From Methanothermobacter thermautotrophicus (GTDB lineage: Archaea > Methanobacteriota > Methanobacteria > Methanobacteriales > Methanothermobacteraceae), in assembly GCF_014889545.1 (NCBI RefSeq), contig NZ_QKOF01000005.1, positions 186,001-250,000 on the forward strand: a stretch of DNA of 64,000 nt, given 5' to 3'. The notes under the pieces were generated by a model. It was not told the DNA's origin. It saw only the letters and a program-made list of their open reading frames with translations, and searched no databases. Each line of letters begins with the position of its first letter. The first letter of the stretch is position 1. Below, piece after piece: positions 49,822 through 58,973 of the stretch. The position numbers and the translations under genes are program-made.

Positions 49822-50592
49822 TCAATCCATCACATATCTTCCAACCCTGTTCATAAGGGTCCCTACACCCTCGACTGTGGCCCTCACAGTATCCCCAGGT
49901 ACCATCTGTCCCACACCTGGAGGCGTGCCTGTTGCTATTATGTCCCCTGGCTCCAGTGTCATGATATGGGATATGAACTCAAGGAGCTCATGGACCGTGA
50001 ATATCATGTTGGAGGTGTTTGATGACTGTCTGACCTCCCCGTTTAGCTTCAGAGATATATCAAGGTTATCCGGGGTTATTTCAGTCTCTATCACAGGCCC
50101 CACAGGACAGAAGGTGTCAAAACTCTTTGCACGTGTCCACTGCCCGTCCCTCCTCTGGAGGTCCCTAGCAGTTACATCATTGAGGACCGTGTATCCTGCT
50201 ATGAACTCAGATGCCGCGGAAGAGTCAACCCTCCGGGCCCTCTCTGATATGACGGCTGCAAGTTCAACCTCATAGTCAACCTCTGATGACATCTCAGGGT
50301 ATATTACCGTGTCTCCATGGCCTATCACGGTGGTTGGTGGTTTCAGGAAGATGACTGGTTCATCAGGGATCTCCATCCCCAGTTCGGCTGCATGGTCCCG
50401 GTAGTTGAGGCCGACGCAGACCACCTTTGAGGGTGATACCGGTGGGAGTATCCTCACATCATCCAGTGAATGTTCAGCGATGGCTTCAGGGTTATCTGAA
50501 AGGTATTCCTCCCTCCGGATCTCTAAGATCCTGTTATTCTCTGTGAATCCATGGAGGATTCTCCCATCCTTCATGAACCTGAGGAATTTCAT
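49822..50592 (-). CDS. Fumarylacetoacetate hydrolase-family protein
   Basis: The 256-residue protein has the FAH fold: CVGLNYRDHAAELG, then EPVIFLKPPTTVIGHGD, SSEVDYEVELAAVI (the metal ligands E and E/D), GYTVLNDVTARDLQ and GDIIATGTPPGVG. Family members hydrolyse or decarboxylate 2-oxo or fumaryl acids with a magnesium ion; the substrate here is unknown. It follows hisG by ten bases on the same strand, so the two are probably co-transcribed, but this does not imply a histidine role. GGTGATGAG is directly before the ATG. Confidence 0.88.
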   Translation of the reverse strand: MKFLRFMKDGRILHGFTENNRILEIRREEYLSDNPEAIAEHSLDDVRILPPVSPSKVVCVGLNYRDHAAELGMEIPDEPVIFLKPPTTVIGHGDTVIYPEMSSEVDYEVELAAVISERARRVDSSAASEFIAGYTVLNDVTARDLQRRDGQWTRAKSFDTFCPVGPVIETEITPDNLDISLKLNGEVRQSSNTSNMIFTVHELLEFISHIMTLEPGDIIATGTPPGVGQMVPGDTVRATVEGVGTLMNRVGRYVMD

Positions 50593-50602
50593 CTCATCAC
50601 CT

Positions 50603-51466
50603 TCAGGGTATTATCCTCTCAATTGGCACCACAAGTATGTCCCTGGCACCAACCGCCTTGAGCCTGTTTACAAGGTTGAAGACCTCCTTTTCATCCACTA
50701 CAGCGTGTACCGCCACCACCCCGTTATCTGAGAGCACCTCTGAGACCGTGGGGCCTGTCATCCCGGGCATCAGAGCTCTGACCCTTTCAAGGTTTTTGCG
50801 GTCGATGTTTAGCATCACCAGCCTCCTGCCCTCGGCATCTATGACTCCACGTATACCTGTTCTGAGTTCCTCTATTATCCTGGACTTGGTGGCGTAGCTT
50901 TCCCTGTTTGCTATTAGCTTAACCGAGCTTTCCAGGATGGTGTCGATCACCCTGAGGTGGTTCATCCTGAGGGTCGTCCCTGTGCTGCTCAGGTCTGTTA
51001 TGAGGTCAGCGACTCCAATGAAGGGTGCTATCTCTGTTGATCCTGTGAGTTCAACAACCTCTGCATCTATGCCCCGCTCACGGAGATATTTCTCTGTTAT
51101 CCCCGGGAACTCTGTGGCTATAACTGCACCCTGAGGTATATCCTCCGGGCCCCTCATGGGTGAGTCCTCAGGGGCTGCAAGGACCAGGCTGGCCCTTCCG
51201 TATCTGAGGTCCTCCAGGATTTCGACGTCACTTCCCCTTTCAACTATGAGATCATAGCCTGTGATCCCCAGGTCAGCGGCACCGTCGGCAACGAATTCAG
51301 GTATATCCGCTGCCCTGCTGAACATTACCTCGATCTGTGGGTGCTGTGTCTTTGAGAATAATTTTCTGTTAACAGTGTCCTTAAGACCTACACCTGCATT
51401 CTCAAGTAACCTTATCGCAGGCTCGCTTATTCTTCCCTTGGAGGGAACCGCTATTCTTATCTTCAT
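50603..51466 (-). CDS. hisG: ATP phosphoribosyltransferase HisG (long form)
   Basis: The 287-residue protein is the long form of HisG, with a catalytic bilobed domain and a C-terminal regulatory domain of about 75 residues for histidine feedback. Core segments are IAVPSKGRISEPAIRLLE, DLGITGYDLIVE, and DLITDLSSTGTTLRMN, the phosphoribosyl diphosphate loop. It catalyses the first step of histidine synthesis. It does not need HisZ. GAGGGATTGA precedes the ATG. The rest of the his genes are elsewhere, except hisH at 28.6 kb. Confidence 0.94.
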   Translation of the reverse strand: MKIRIAVPSKGRISEPAIRLLENAGVGLKDTVNRKLFSKTQHPQIEVMFSRAADIPEFVADGAADLGITGYDLIVERGSDVEILEDLRYGRASLVLAAPEDSPMRGPEDIPQGAVIATEFPGITEKYLRERGIDAEVVELTGSTEIAPFIGVADLITDLSSTGTTLRMNHLRVIDTILESSVKLIANRESYATKSRIIEELRTGIRGVIDAEGRRLVMLNIDRKNLERVRALMPGMTGPTVSEVLSDNGVVAVHAVVDEKEVFNLVNRLKAVGARDILVVPIERIIP

Positions 51467-51612
51467 TCAATCCCTCAATTACTGGTTAAATTTTAAATTA
51501 AAATCATGCAGGTTCTGTTCATCTGCAGGACATATCATTCTTGGCTGTAGATTAACTTATATTTCTTTCAGAAAACCTATATAATAGGTTTGGAGTCCGG
51601 TCCATGACTGGA

Positions 51613-51632
51613 TTATAAGTTAAAACTTATAA
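51613..51632. promoter_or_regulatory. Inverted repeat before the deaminase gene
   Basis: TTATAAGTT, two bases, AACTTATAA form perfect nine-base arms. A third related copy (AAGTTATAAG) overlaps the right arm and runs to 51640. The site ends about 15 bases before the ATG at 51649 and lies over the likely ribosome-binding region, so it could be an operator. Confidence 0.5.
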
Positions 51633-51648
51633 GTTATAAGGTGGTTCC

Positions 51649-52950
51649 ATGGAGAATGAAAGTATACTGATAACCGGTACAGAGATCCTTGATGCCAGGG
51701 GGGTCCGGCGTGGATCCGTCCTCATTGAGGATAACAGGATAGCTGATGTATCAAACACCCTAAGCCCCGGGGATGCCGACACAGTGATTGATGGAACTGG
51801 AAAGCTCCTGATCCCTGGACTCGTGAACACCCACACCCACCTCTCAATGACACTTTTCAGGGGGATTGCAGATGACCTTCCCCTGGACAGATGGCTGAAC
51901 GACCACATATGGCCGGCTGAGGCCCGGCTCAACGGTGACTACTGCTACGCTGGAGCCCTCCTGGGATGCATCGAAATGATAAGATCAGGGACAACCTCCT
52001 TCAGCGACATGTACTTCTACATGGACCACGTTGCACGTGCCGTGGAGGAGGCAGGCCTCAGGTGCGTCATAAGTCACGGCATGATAGACCTGGGCGACAC
52101 TGAAAAGATGAGAGCAGAACTGATGGAGAGCCGCAGGATAATAAAGGAATGCCACGGGATGGCTGATGGGCGCATAATGGTTGCACTTGGCCCCCACAGT
52201 CCCTACACCTGCTCAGAGGAACTTCTTAAAAAGACGGCTACCCTGGCCTGTGAAAATGATCTCATGATACATATACATGTCTCAGAGACAGATAATGAGG
52301 TCAGTGAAGTCTCAAGGTCCCATGGAATGACACCTGTGGAGTACCTTGATGAGACAGGTTTACTGGGCCCGCAGACCGTGGCTGCCCACTGCGTCTGGCT
52401 GAAGGACCGGGATATGGATATCCTTGCAGAGAGGGATGTGAAGGTCTCACACAACCCCACGAGTAACATGAAACTTGCATCCGGAGTATCCCCCGTCACC
52501 CGGCTCCTCAAGAGGGGTGTTAACGTTTCACTGGGAACCGATGGAGCCGCATCAAACAACAACCTCGACATGTTCCAGGAGATGAAAACGGCCTCCCTGC
52601 TCCAGAAGGTGAACCTGGGAGACCCCACAGCCCTTCCAGCCATTGAGGTATTCAGTATGGCCACAGTCAACGGTGCCAGGGCCCTTGGAATCGACGCCGG
52701 CCTGATAGCCCCTGGTAAGCTCGCTGACATCGTCATACTAAACACCAGGAGGCCCCACCTCACACCATGGAGAAATCCAGAATCACACACAGTGTATGCT
52801 GCCTCAGGGGCCGACGTGGACACCGTCATATGCGACGGCAGGATACTACTCAGGGAGGGGGAACTGGAGGTCCTGGACGAGGAATACGTTATGGAAATTG
52901 CAGAATCAGCTGCAGGGGAGCTAACAGATGATGGCCCTCTTCGACGTTGA
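51649..52950 (+). CDS. 5'-deoxyadenosine / S-adenosylhomocysteine deaminase family enzyme
   Basis: The 433-residue amidohydrolase has H62 and H64 in NTHTHLSM, TSFSDMYFYMD, the GPHSPYTCSEELL motif, VSETDNEV, AAHCVWL and SLGTDGAASNNNLDM. This order is that of the TrzA/MtaD/DadD group. In methanogens, the close relatives deaminate 5'-deoxyadenosine, S-adenosylhomocysteine or methylthioadenosine, products of radical SAM and methyl transfer reactions. Old annotations call it N-ethylammeline chlorohydrolase. The exact substrate is not certain. Its end overlaps the next gene by 23 bases. Confidence 0.88.
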   Translation: MENESILITGTEILDARGVRRGSVLIEDNRIADVSNTLSPGDADTVIDGTGKLLIPGLVNTHTHLSMTLFRGIADDLPLDRWLNDHIWPAEARLNGDYCYAGALLGCIEMIRSGTTSFSDMYFYMDHVARAVEEAGLRCVISHGMIDLGDTEKMRAELMESRRIIKECHGMADGRIMVALGPHSPYTCSEELLKKTATLACENDLMIHIHVSETDNEVSEVSRSHGMTPVEYLDETGLLGPQTVAAHCVWLKDRDMDILAERDVKVSHNPTSNMKLASGVSPVTRLLKRGVNVSLGTDGAASNNNLDMFQEMKTASLLQKVNLGDPTALPAIEVFSMATVNGARALGIDAGLIAPGKLADIVILNTRRPHLTPWRNPESHTVYAASGADVDTVICDGRILLREGELEVLDEEYVMEIAESAAGELTDDGPLRR

Positions 52951-53602
52951 TAAGACCCTGATACACAGGTCATATGCACATGAGGACGCCTTCAGGCACG
53001 CCTTCAGGGAGGTCTATGGCGTTGATGCCGGCGTGGACAGCATAGACTACCACGGGAAGACAGACCCTTCAATAGCAGAGGAGGTGCTCCTCCTCAAGGG
53101 ACTCGAAGATGCGGAGATAGAGATGCACCTGGATGAATTCCTGGTGGAACTCAGAGAGTACGTGAAGCATAACATAAAGGGGGAGGATATAGAACTCATA
53201 GATGGTGTGGATGAGTTCCTGAGTTTCCTAAAATCCATGGGTGTGTCTATTGGCCTCGTTACAGGAAACCTGATGGAAATAGCATTCATGAAGCTTGAAA
53301 GGGCGGGTATTGCAGGTTACTTTTCCTTTGGGGGCTTTGGAAGTGACAGCCCCGACAGGAAGAAGTTGACTGAGATTGCGGTTAGAAGGGGCCTGAGCCT
53401 CGGTGCAACCGGTGTCACTGTACTCTTCGGTGACACCCCCCATGACATGATGGCCGGCACCCATGTTGGAGCTGTTAACATCGGCATATCAGCGGGGAGG
53501 TACAGTGAAAGGGACCTCCTGGCTGCCGGGGCCTGTTATGTATTCCCTGATTACAGAAGCCCTGAACTCAGGGATACCGTGCTGAATATCCATGACCCGT
53601 GA
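52928..53602 (+). CDS. HAD-superfamily phosphatase
   Basis: The 224-residue protein has HAD motif I with D6 and D8 (FDVDKTL), an alpha-helical cap of type C1, motif II LVTGN, a lysine in DRKKL and motif IV FGDTPHDMMAG. It resembles phosphoglycolate phosphatase-like enzymes, though the substrate is unknown. It starts at the first of two ATGs with GGAG upstream, inside the end of the deaminase gene, so the two are translationally coupled; a role on a nucleoside or sugar phosphate product is possible. Confidence 0.82.
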   Translation: MMALFDVDKTLIHRSYAHEDAFRHAFREVYGVDAGVDSIDYHGKTDPSIAEEVLLLKGLEDAEIEMHLDEFLVELREYVKHNIKGEDIELIDGVDEFLSFLKSMGVSIGLVTGNLMEIAFMKLERAGIAGYFSFGGFGSDSPDRKKLTEIAVRRGLSLGATGVTVLFGDTPHDMMAGTHVGAVNIGISAGRYSERDLLAAGACYVFPDYRSPELRDTVLNIHDP

Positions 53603-53620
53603 TCATATTTAATAGCTGTC

Positions 53621-55279
53621 TTAAGCTGATTTAAGGCCCCTCTCTATGAACCCGGTTTTCCTTTCCCTGTTGAGGACTATGCTTTTAAGCCATTCAGGTC
53701 TGGTTTCAGGGAAATCCTTCCTGTAGTGGGACCCCCTGCTCTCCTCCCTTATCAGGGCTGACTCCACCACCAGCGAGGACGTTATAAGCATGTTTTCAAG
53801 TTCAAGGGCCTCAATGAGGCAGGTGTTAAATCCGGATGTCTCAGGGACATTCAGATCACCCATCATCATTCTGAGGTCCTTGATAACTGTCCTGGCTGAT
53901 TCAAGGGACTCACGACTCCTTACTATTGCAACACCGCTCCACATGGCCTCGTGAAGCTTATCCCTTATCTCAGATGGGTTGTGGGATCCATCGGCCACCA
54001 TTGACTTTATACGGTATTCCTCCTCCTCGACCGCCGATTTAATGGATGCAGAGGATGATTTAAGGGCGTTCCTTGCAGCAGCTATCCCTGCTCTACGCCC
54101 GAATACCTGGGTATCCGCAAGTGCATTGCCTCCCAGTCTGTTGGCTCCATGGACACCCCCTGCAACCTCGCCGGCTGCAAAGAGGTTCCTGAGGTTTGTT
54201 CTTCCCCATTCATCTATCCTGACACCCCCCATGAAGTGGTGTGCTGTGGGTGCCACCTCCATTGGCTCGGATCTTATATCAATACCAACATCCTGGAACT
54301 GGAGGAGCATGGTCTCAAGTTTCTCCTCTATGACCTCATCAGGGAGGTGGCTGACATCAAGGTAGACTCCACCATGCCTGGTGCCCCTCCCCTCCATGAT
54401 CTCAGTGTAGATTGCCCTTGCAACAACATCCCTTGTTGCAAGTTCACCCCTGGGGTCGTATCTCTTCATGAACCTCTCCCCCTCACTGTTGAGGAGTATT
54501 CCGCCCTCACCCCGCACGGCCTCCGTCACAAGGATCCCCCTCCTTGACTCTGGGTAGACCATGCCTGTGGGATGGAACTGGACCTGCTCCATGTCAATCA
54601 GGTCAGCCCCGGCCTTCCATGCCACAGAGAACCCATCACCACCCTTCTGGATTGTGTTGGAGGTCACCGGGTAGATGTGACCGGCTCCCCCTGTTGCGAG
54701 GATGGTTGAAGCTGCCCTGAAGGCCACAGTGCTGGAGTCCCTGATGGATACGCCCATGGCTCCAAGTACACGGTCCTCCTCCACGAGGAGGGATGTTATC
54801 ATGACCTCCTCCACGGTCTCTATATCCCGTCGTAGGACCTCCTCCTTGAGGGCGGTTATCATCTCATGGCCGGTGCGGTCACCCTGGTAGCACGTCCTGC
54901 GGTATGTCTGCCCCCCGAAGGGTCTCTGGTCAAGCAACCCGGATTCCTGCCTGTCGAAGAGCGCCCCGTAGTTTTCAAGGTCCCTCAACCTGTCGGGTGC
55001 CTCATCCACAAGTATGCGGACGAGGGCAGGGTCATTGATGAACCCACCCCCCCTCATGGTATCCTCGAAGTGCACGTCCGGACTGTCCTCAGGGTCAACA
55101 CATGCAAATGCAGCGTTGTATCCGCCCTCAGCCATTCCAGTGCATCCTGATTTGAATGATAAACCCTTTGATACTATTAATGGCGTGAGATTGTGTTCAG
55201 AAACTTCTATGGCCGCCCTGCAGCCGGCTCCCCCGGAGCCTATTATCAGAACATCACATTCATAGACCTGACTTTCCAT
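53621..55279 (-). CDS. tfrA: Thiol:fumarate reductase subunit A
   Basis: The 552-residue protein is a flavoprotein of the succinate dehydrogenase/fumarate reductase family: FAD loop VLIIGSGGAGCRAA, HPTGMVYPES, GERFMKRYDP, AELATRDVV and HHFMGGVRI. In Methanothermobacter, TfrA with the iron-sulfur subunit TfrB reduces fumarate with coenzyme M and coenzyme B; tfrB is at another locus, as is known for this genus. The ATG at 55279 has no ribosome binding site, and the TATA box at 55302-55312 predicts a transcript beginning almost at the ATG. So the message is probably leaderless. Confidence 0.92.
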   Translation of the reverse strand: MESQVYECDVLIIGSGGAGCRAAIEVSEHNLTPLIVSKGLSFKSGCTGMAEGGYNAAFACVDPEDSPDVHFEDTMRGGGFINDPALVRILVDEAPDRLRDLENYGALFDRQESGLLDQRPFGGQTYRRTCYQGDRTGHEMITALKEEVLRRDIETVEEVMITSLLVEEDRVLGAMGVSIRDSSTVAFRAASTILATGGAGHIYPVTSNTIQKGGDGFSVAWKAGADLIDMEQVQFHPTGMVYPESRRGILVTEAVRGEGGILLNSEGERFMKRYDPRGELATRDVVARAIYTEIMEGRGTRHGGVYLDVSHLPDEVIEEKLETMLLQFQDVGIDIRSEPMEVAPTAHHFMGGVRIDEWGRTNLRNLFAAGEVAGGVHGANRLGGNALADTQVFGRRAGIAAARNALKSSSASIKSAVEEEEYRIKSMVADGSHNPSEIRDKLHEAMWSGVAIVRSRESLESARTVIKDLRMMMGDLNVPETSGFNTCLIEALELENMLITSSLVVESALIREESRGSHYRKDFPETRPEWLKSIVLNRERKTGFIERGLKSA

Positions 55280-55301
55280 GGACAATATTTTTAACATTCA
55301 C

Positions 55302-55312
55302 TATTATAAGGT
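55302..55312 (-). promoter_or_regulatory. TATA box of tfrA
   Basis: The reverse strand reads CCTTATAATAG, about 25 bases before the ATG at 55279, so the transcript should start a few bases from the first codon. Confidence 0.5.
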
Positions 55313-55462
55313 TTGGCAGTCAATAGTTAAGGTGATAAACCATCACAAGAGAATAAAGTCAATCCATGGTGACAACACCCCATACATTCTGGTGATTGGC
55401 CTGGTCAACAGTGGATTAACCACCTGATTTATTCAATAATTTAAAATCAGTGGGGGTTCTGT

Positions 55463-57061
55463 TTGAAAAGAAAGGATATAGTGAAGCTTTCAAGGAGGGA
55501 CTTTGAAAGGGCATGGCTTGAAAGTGGGAGGAGCCTCAGTAAACCCCACCATGACATGCAGTATCCACGCCTCCGATTTGAAACCGGAAAATCTCATGTA
55601 CTCTATGATACCATCTGGATGATAAGGGAGGCCTACCTGCGCCTCGGCTTCAGTGAAATGGTGAACCCGCTCCTCATAGACGAGGAGCACATATACCGCC
55701 AGTTCGGGCCCGAGGCCCCTGCAGTGCTGGACAGGTGCTTCTACCTTGGGGGCCTCCCAAGGCCCGACATCGGACTCGGGGCCGATAGAATTCAGATGAT
55801 AGAGGATATGGGTATAGAGGTATCTGAAGAGAAGCTAGAAAACCTGAAGGAGGTCTTCAGGTCATACAAGAAGGGTGACCTTTCAGGGGACGACCTGGTC
55901 CTGGAGGTCTCAAATGCCCTTGAAGTTGAGAGCCATGATGGTCTGAGGGTCCTTGAGCGGGTGTTCCCTGAGATAAGGGATCTGAAGCCAGTTTCAGGGA
56001 GAACCACCCTCAGGTCCCATATGACATCAGGATGGTTCATATCACTCCAGAACATCCACGACAGATACAGAATGCCCCTGAAGCTTTTCTCAATTGACCG
56101 CTGCTTCCGGAGGGAGCAGAAGGAGGACTCAAGCCACCTTATGACCTACCACTCCGCATCCTGTGTCTTTGTGGACGATGAGGTCCCTCTCGATGTGGGT
56201 AAGGCCGTTGCAGAGGGACTCCTCGAACACCTGGGATTCTCAAGGTTCAGGTTCCGCCCGGATGAGAAGAAGTCCAAGTACTACATACCCGGCACCCAGA
56301 CAGAGGTCTACGCCTACCACCCCCTCCTTAAGGAGTGGGTTGAGGTGGCAACCTTTGGCCTCTATTCACCAATAGCCCTCTCCATGTACGGGATAGACAG
56401 GGAGGTCATGAACCTGGGAGTGGGGGTTGAAAGGGTTGCCATGATACTCAACCAGGCCAGTGACGTGCGTGAAATGGTCTACCCGCAGATATATGGGGAG
56501 TGGAGGCTGTCTGACAGGGACATCGCCGAGATGCTCAGGATAAACCTCCACCCTGTAACCTCCGATGGTCGCATGCTCATGGAGCAGATAATCAAAACCT
56601 GGAGGGCCCATGCAGACGCCCCATCCCCCTGCAGCTTCGAGGTCTACAGTGGAGAGTTCCTGGGACGACGGATAGAGGTGAGTGCCCTTGAGGTGGAGGA
56701 GAACACCCGGCTTCTGGGACCCGCAGTATGGAACAACGTTTACATATATGATGGAAACATCCTAGGGGTGCCCCCCGGGACCGAACTCGACAGCGACCTC
56801 ATCATCAGGGCCAGGAAGGAGGGCCTGAACACAGGCATAACCTACATGGAGGCCCTTGCAGCCGAGGCCGCCTACCGCATAGAGGAGATGGTTGTAAGCG
56901 GCGCAGAGGAGGTTGAGATAAGGAGCACGATAGCAAGGTCCCTCTCTGACCTTAACCTCACACTCGAGGACGCCGCCATGAGGTACATAACAGGTAAAAA
57001 CCGTGAGATCGACCTGAGGGGGCCGCTGTTCTCAACAATAAGGTGCAAGTTAAGGGGGTGA
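55463..57061 (+). CDS. sepS: O-phosphoseryl-tRNA(Cys) synthetase (SepRS)
   Basis: The 532-residue class II synthetase attaches O-phosphoserine to tRNA-Cys; SepCysS, not in this window, then makes Cys-tRNA. Motif 2 shows IDRCFRREQKEDSSHLMTYHSAS, motif 3 MNLGVGVERVAM; the N-terminus is KDIVKLSRRDFERAWLE. It is the archaeal SepRS form often annotated as phenylalanyl synthetase alpha chain. The TTG start at 55463 is chosen since the next upstream GTG (55450) is out of frame. The ribosome binding site (GTGGGGG) is weak. ribK begins four bases after the stop codon. Confidence 0.93.
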   Translation: MKRKDIVKLSRRDFERAWLESGRSLSKPHHDMQYPRLRFETGKSHVLYDTIWMIREAYLRLGFSEMVNPLLIDEEHIYRQFGPEAPAVLDRCFYLGGLPRPDIGLGADRIQMIEDMGIEVSEEKLENLKEVFRSYKKGDLSGDDLVLEVSNALEVESHDGLRVLERVFPEIRDLKPVSGRTTLRSHMTSGWFISLQNIHDRYRMPLKLFSIDRCFRREQKEDSSHLMTYHSASCVFVDDEVPLDVGKAVAEGLLEHLGFSRFRFRPDEKKSKYYIPGTQTEVYAYHPLLKEWVEVATFGLYSPIALSMYGIDREVMNLGVGVERVAMILNQASDVREMVYPQIYGEWRLSDRDIAEMLRINLHPVTSDGRMLMEQIIKTWRAHADAPSPCSFEVYSGEFLGRRIEVSALEVEENTRLLGPAVWNNVYIYDGNILGVPPGTELDSDLIIRARKEGLNTGITYMEALAAEAAYRIEEMVVSGAEEVEIRSTIARSLSDLNLTLEDAAMRYITGKNREIDLRGPLFSTIRCKLRG

Positions 57062-57065
57062 GGCT

Positions 57066-57452
57066 CTGATAATCAGAGGAACTGTTAAATCAGGTTTCGG
57101 TGAGGGGGCATACTTCATAACTCGCAGCGTATACCAGGAACAGTTCAGGAAAAAGCTGGGCTTCGACCCCTTCCCGGGCACCCTCAACATAGAGGTTGGG
57201 GACCCTGAAATTCTGGATAGAATAAAGAGGGGGGCCCCTGTGATACATGGAGGCGGGGGCTTCGGTGATGTCCTCTACGTTAAGGCCGTGCTCAACGGAG
57301 AGGTTGAAGGGGCCATCCTCTTCCCCGTCAAAACCCATCACAGGGCCGGGTGCCTTGAATTTGTGGCCCCTGTGAATCTCAGAAAAACCCTTAAATTAAG
57401 GGATGGAGATACCGTTAGCCTGGATATAGAGTCTGATGAAGTCCAGGAATAG
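57066..57452 (+). CDS. ribK: CTP-dependent riboflavin kinase (starts with CTG)
   Basis: The 128-residue protein matches archaeal RibK: RGTVKSGFGEGAYF, QFRKKLGFDPFPGTLNIEVG, GGGGFGDVLYVKAVLNGEVEGAILFPVKTHH and FVAPVNLRKTLKLRDGDTVSLD. It makes FMN from riboflavin with CTP as donor. No ATG, GTG or TTG is available: the frame has a stop at 57051-57053 and the first standard start codon comes at 57240, far inside the protein. The CTG at 57066 is correctly spaced from GGTGA (57057-57061), four bases away. ATA at 57069 is the alternative. It lies four bases after sepS and is followed by ribB. Confidence 0.9.
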   Translation: MIIRGTVKSGFGEGAYFITRSVYQEQFRKKLGFDPFPGTLNIEVGDPEILDRIKRGAPVIHGGGGFGDVLYVKAVLNGEVEGAILFPVKTHHRAGCLEFVAPVNLRKTLKLRDGDTVSLDIESDEVQE

Positions 57453-57521
57453 AACATCAGTAGATGGATACATGATAATGGATTAATAAACATCAGGATT
57501 ATCAATGGAGATTGTGATCAT

Positions 57522-58196
57522 ATGATTCAGGAAGCCCTTAAAGCGCTTAAAAGGGGAGAAATAGTCCTTGTATTTGATGCAGATAACCGTGAAAGAGAAA
57601 CCGACATGATCGTTGCTGCTGAGAAAATAAAGCCGGAGCATATAAGTATCATGAGAAACGATGCCGGGGGACTCATATGTGTTCCTGTCTCCTGGGAGAA
57701 CTCAGAGAAGCTTGGAATACCCTACATGACCGATATAATGGAGGAGGCATCAGGCAGGTACCCGGTCCTCGGGAAACTGTCCCCCCATGACATACCCTAC
57801 GATGATAAGTCTGCCTTCTCCATAACCGTGAACCACAGGAAGACATTCACAGGGATAACAGACAATGACCGTGCCCTCACAATAGGGGAACTCGCAGGCA
57901 TCTGCAGGGATGATAAGCATGAGAGCTTCGGCGACCTATTCCGATCCCCCGGCCATGTCACCCTCCTCAGGGCTGCTGATGGCCATGTACTCAGCAGGGG
58001 GGGTCACACCGAGATGAGCATAGCCCTCATGGAGATGGCCGGACTTACCGGTGTTGCTGTCTGCTGTGAGATGATGGATGACAGGACAGGTAACTCTCTC
58101 TCAACAGAGGATGCCATGAAATACGCCAGGGAGCATGACCTTATTTTCATGAGCGGTGCAGACCTTATTGAATCATACATGGAGTTCAGATCATAG
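57522..58196 (+). CDS. ribB: 3,4-dihydroxy-2-butanone 4-phosphate synthase
   Basis: The 224-residue enzyme converts ribulose 5-phosphate into the four-carbon precursor of riboflavin. It has the family acidic loop ([17 protein letters not shown]), [30 protein letters not shown] and [29 protein letters not shown]. It is the stand-alone archaeal form. GTGATCAT is in front of the ATG. It is 70 bases downstream of ribK, so FMN synthesis genes are grouped here. Confidence 0.94.
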   Translation: MIQEALKALKRGEIVLVFDADNRERETDMIVAAEKIKPEHISIMRNDAGGLICVPVSWENSEKLGIPYMTDIMEEASGRYPVLGKLSPHDIPYDDKSAFSITVNHRKTFTGITDNDRALTIGELAGICRDDKHESFGDLFRSPGHVTLLRAADGHVLSRGGHTEMSIALMEMAGLTGVAVCCEMMDDRTGNSLSTEDAMKYAREHDLIFMSGADLIESYMEFRS

Positions 58197-58207
58197 AGGT
58201 GTTCATA

Positions 58208-58936
58208 ATGGAGAGGCTGAAGATAGGGATCAATGGACTTGATGATACCATAGGCGGTTTCCCCATGGGAAGGTCCGTTCTGATAACAGGGGAGCCCGGG
58301 TGTGGTAAGACCATCTTCGGGCTGCGCTTTGCCATAAGCAGCTGCATGGAGGGTTATAACACCGTCTACATAACAGCAGAGGAGGACGCCAATGACCTCC
58401 ACATACAGGCAAACTCCTTCGGGTGGAACACCCAGGAGCTGGAGGAGAAGGGGCTCCTCAACTTCATAGAACTTACAGGTATAAGGGCGAGGATAACCGA
58501 GGCAGAGCTAAGCATGGACATGGATCCAATGAAGGGCAACTTCACCAAGATAATACATGACATACCCCCTGAGGCCGAGGTGGTTGTCATAGACAGTCTT
58601 GGTGGCTACACAGCCAAACTCACAGCCTATGAATTCAGGAACCAGTTTGACCTCCTCGTATATGAGCTCAAACAGCGCGGTATAACATCCGTCATAATAC
58701 TGGACAGTGCAACATCCAAGGAGTTCAATGAACTTGCTCTATTCTCGGTCTACGGCGCCATAAAGCTTGGTAGAAGGGAGAACCCCTACACCGGTCGCAG
58801 GGAGCGGATAATGGACATAGTCAAGATGAGAAGCACCAAAACACCACTCCAGTTCCTCACATATGAGATCGGTGGTGAGGAGGGTATAACCATAACTGAA
58901 GGTGAGGAGATCCCTCAAGAGGATATGGGGATCTAA
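58208..58936 (+). CDS. KaiC-like RecA-superfamily ATPase
   Basis: The 242-residue protein has a single RecA/KaiC domain: Walker A GEPGCGKT at residues 28-35, Walker [10 protein letters not shown], and [15 protein letters not shown]. Single-domain KaiC-like proteins are common in archaea and may be signal or regulatory ATPases; no clock role is implied. I chose ATG 58208, seven bases after GAGGTG, rather than the GTG at 58199 inside it. It follows ribB by 11 bases on the same strand, so it may be co-transcribed with the riboflavin genes. Confidence 0.82.
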   Translation: MERLKIGINGLDDTIGGFPMGRSVLITGEPGCGKTIFGLRFAISSCMEGYNTVYITAEEDANDLHIQANSFGWNTQELEEKGLLNFIELTGIRARITEAELSMDMDPMKGNFTKIIHDIPPEAEVVVIDSLGGYTAKLTAYEFRNQFDLLVYELKQRGITSVIILDSATSKEFNELALFSVYGAIKLGRRENPYTGRRERIMDIVKMRSTKTPLQFLTYEIGGEEGITITEGEEIPQEDMGI

Positions 58937-58973
58937 AACCTCAATCCAGAAGAAAGACATCCAGAATAGGTAT

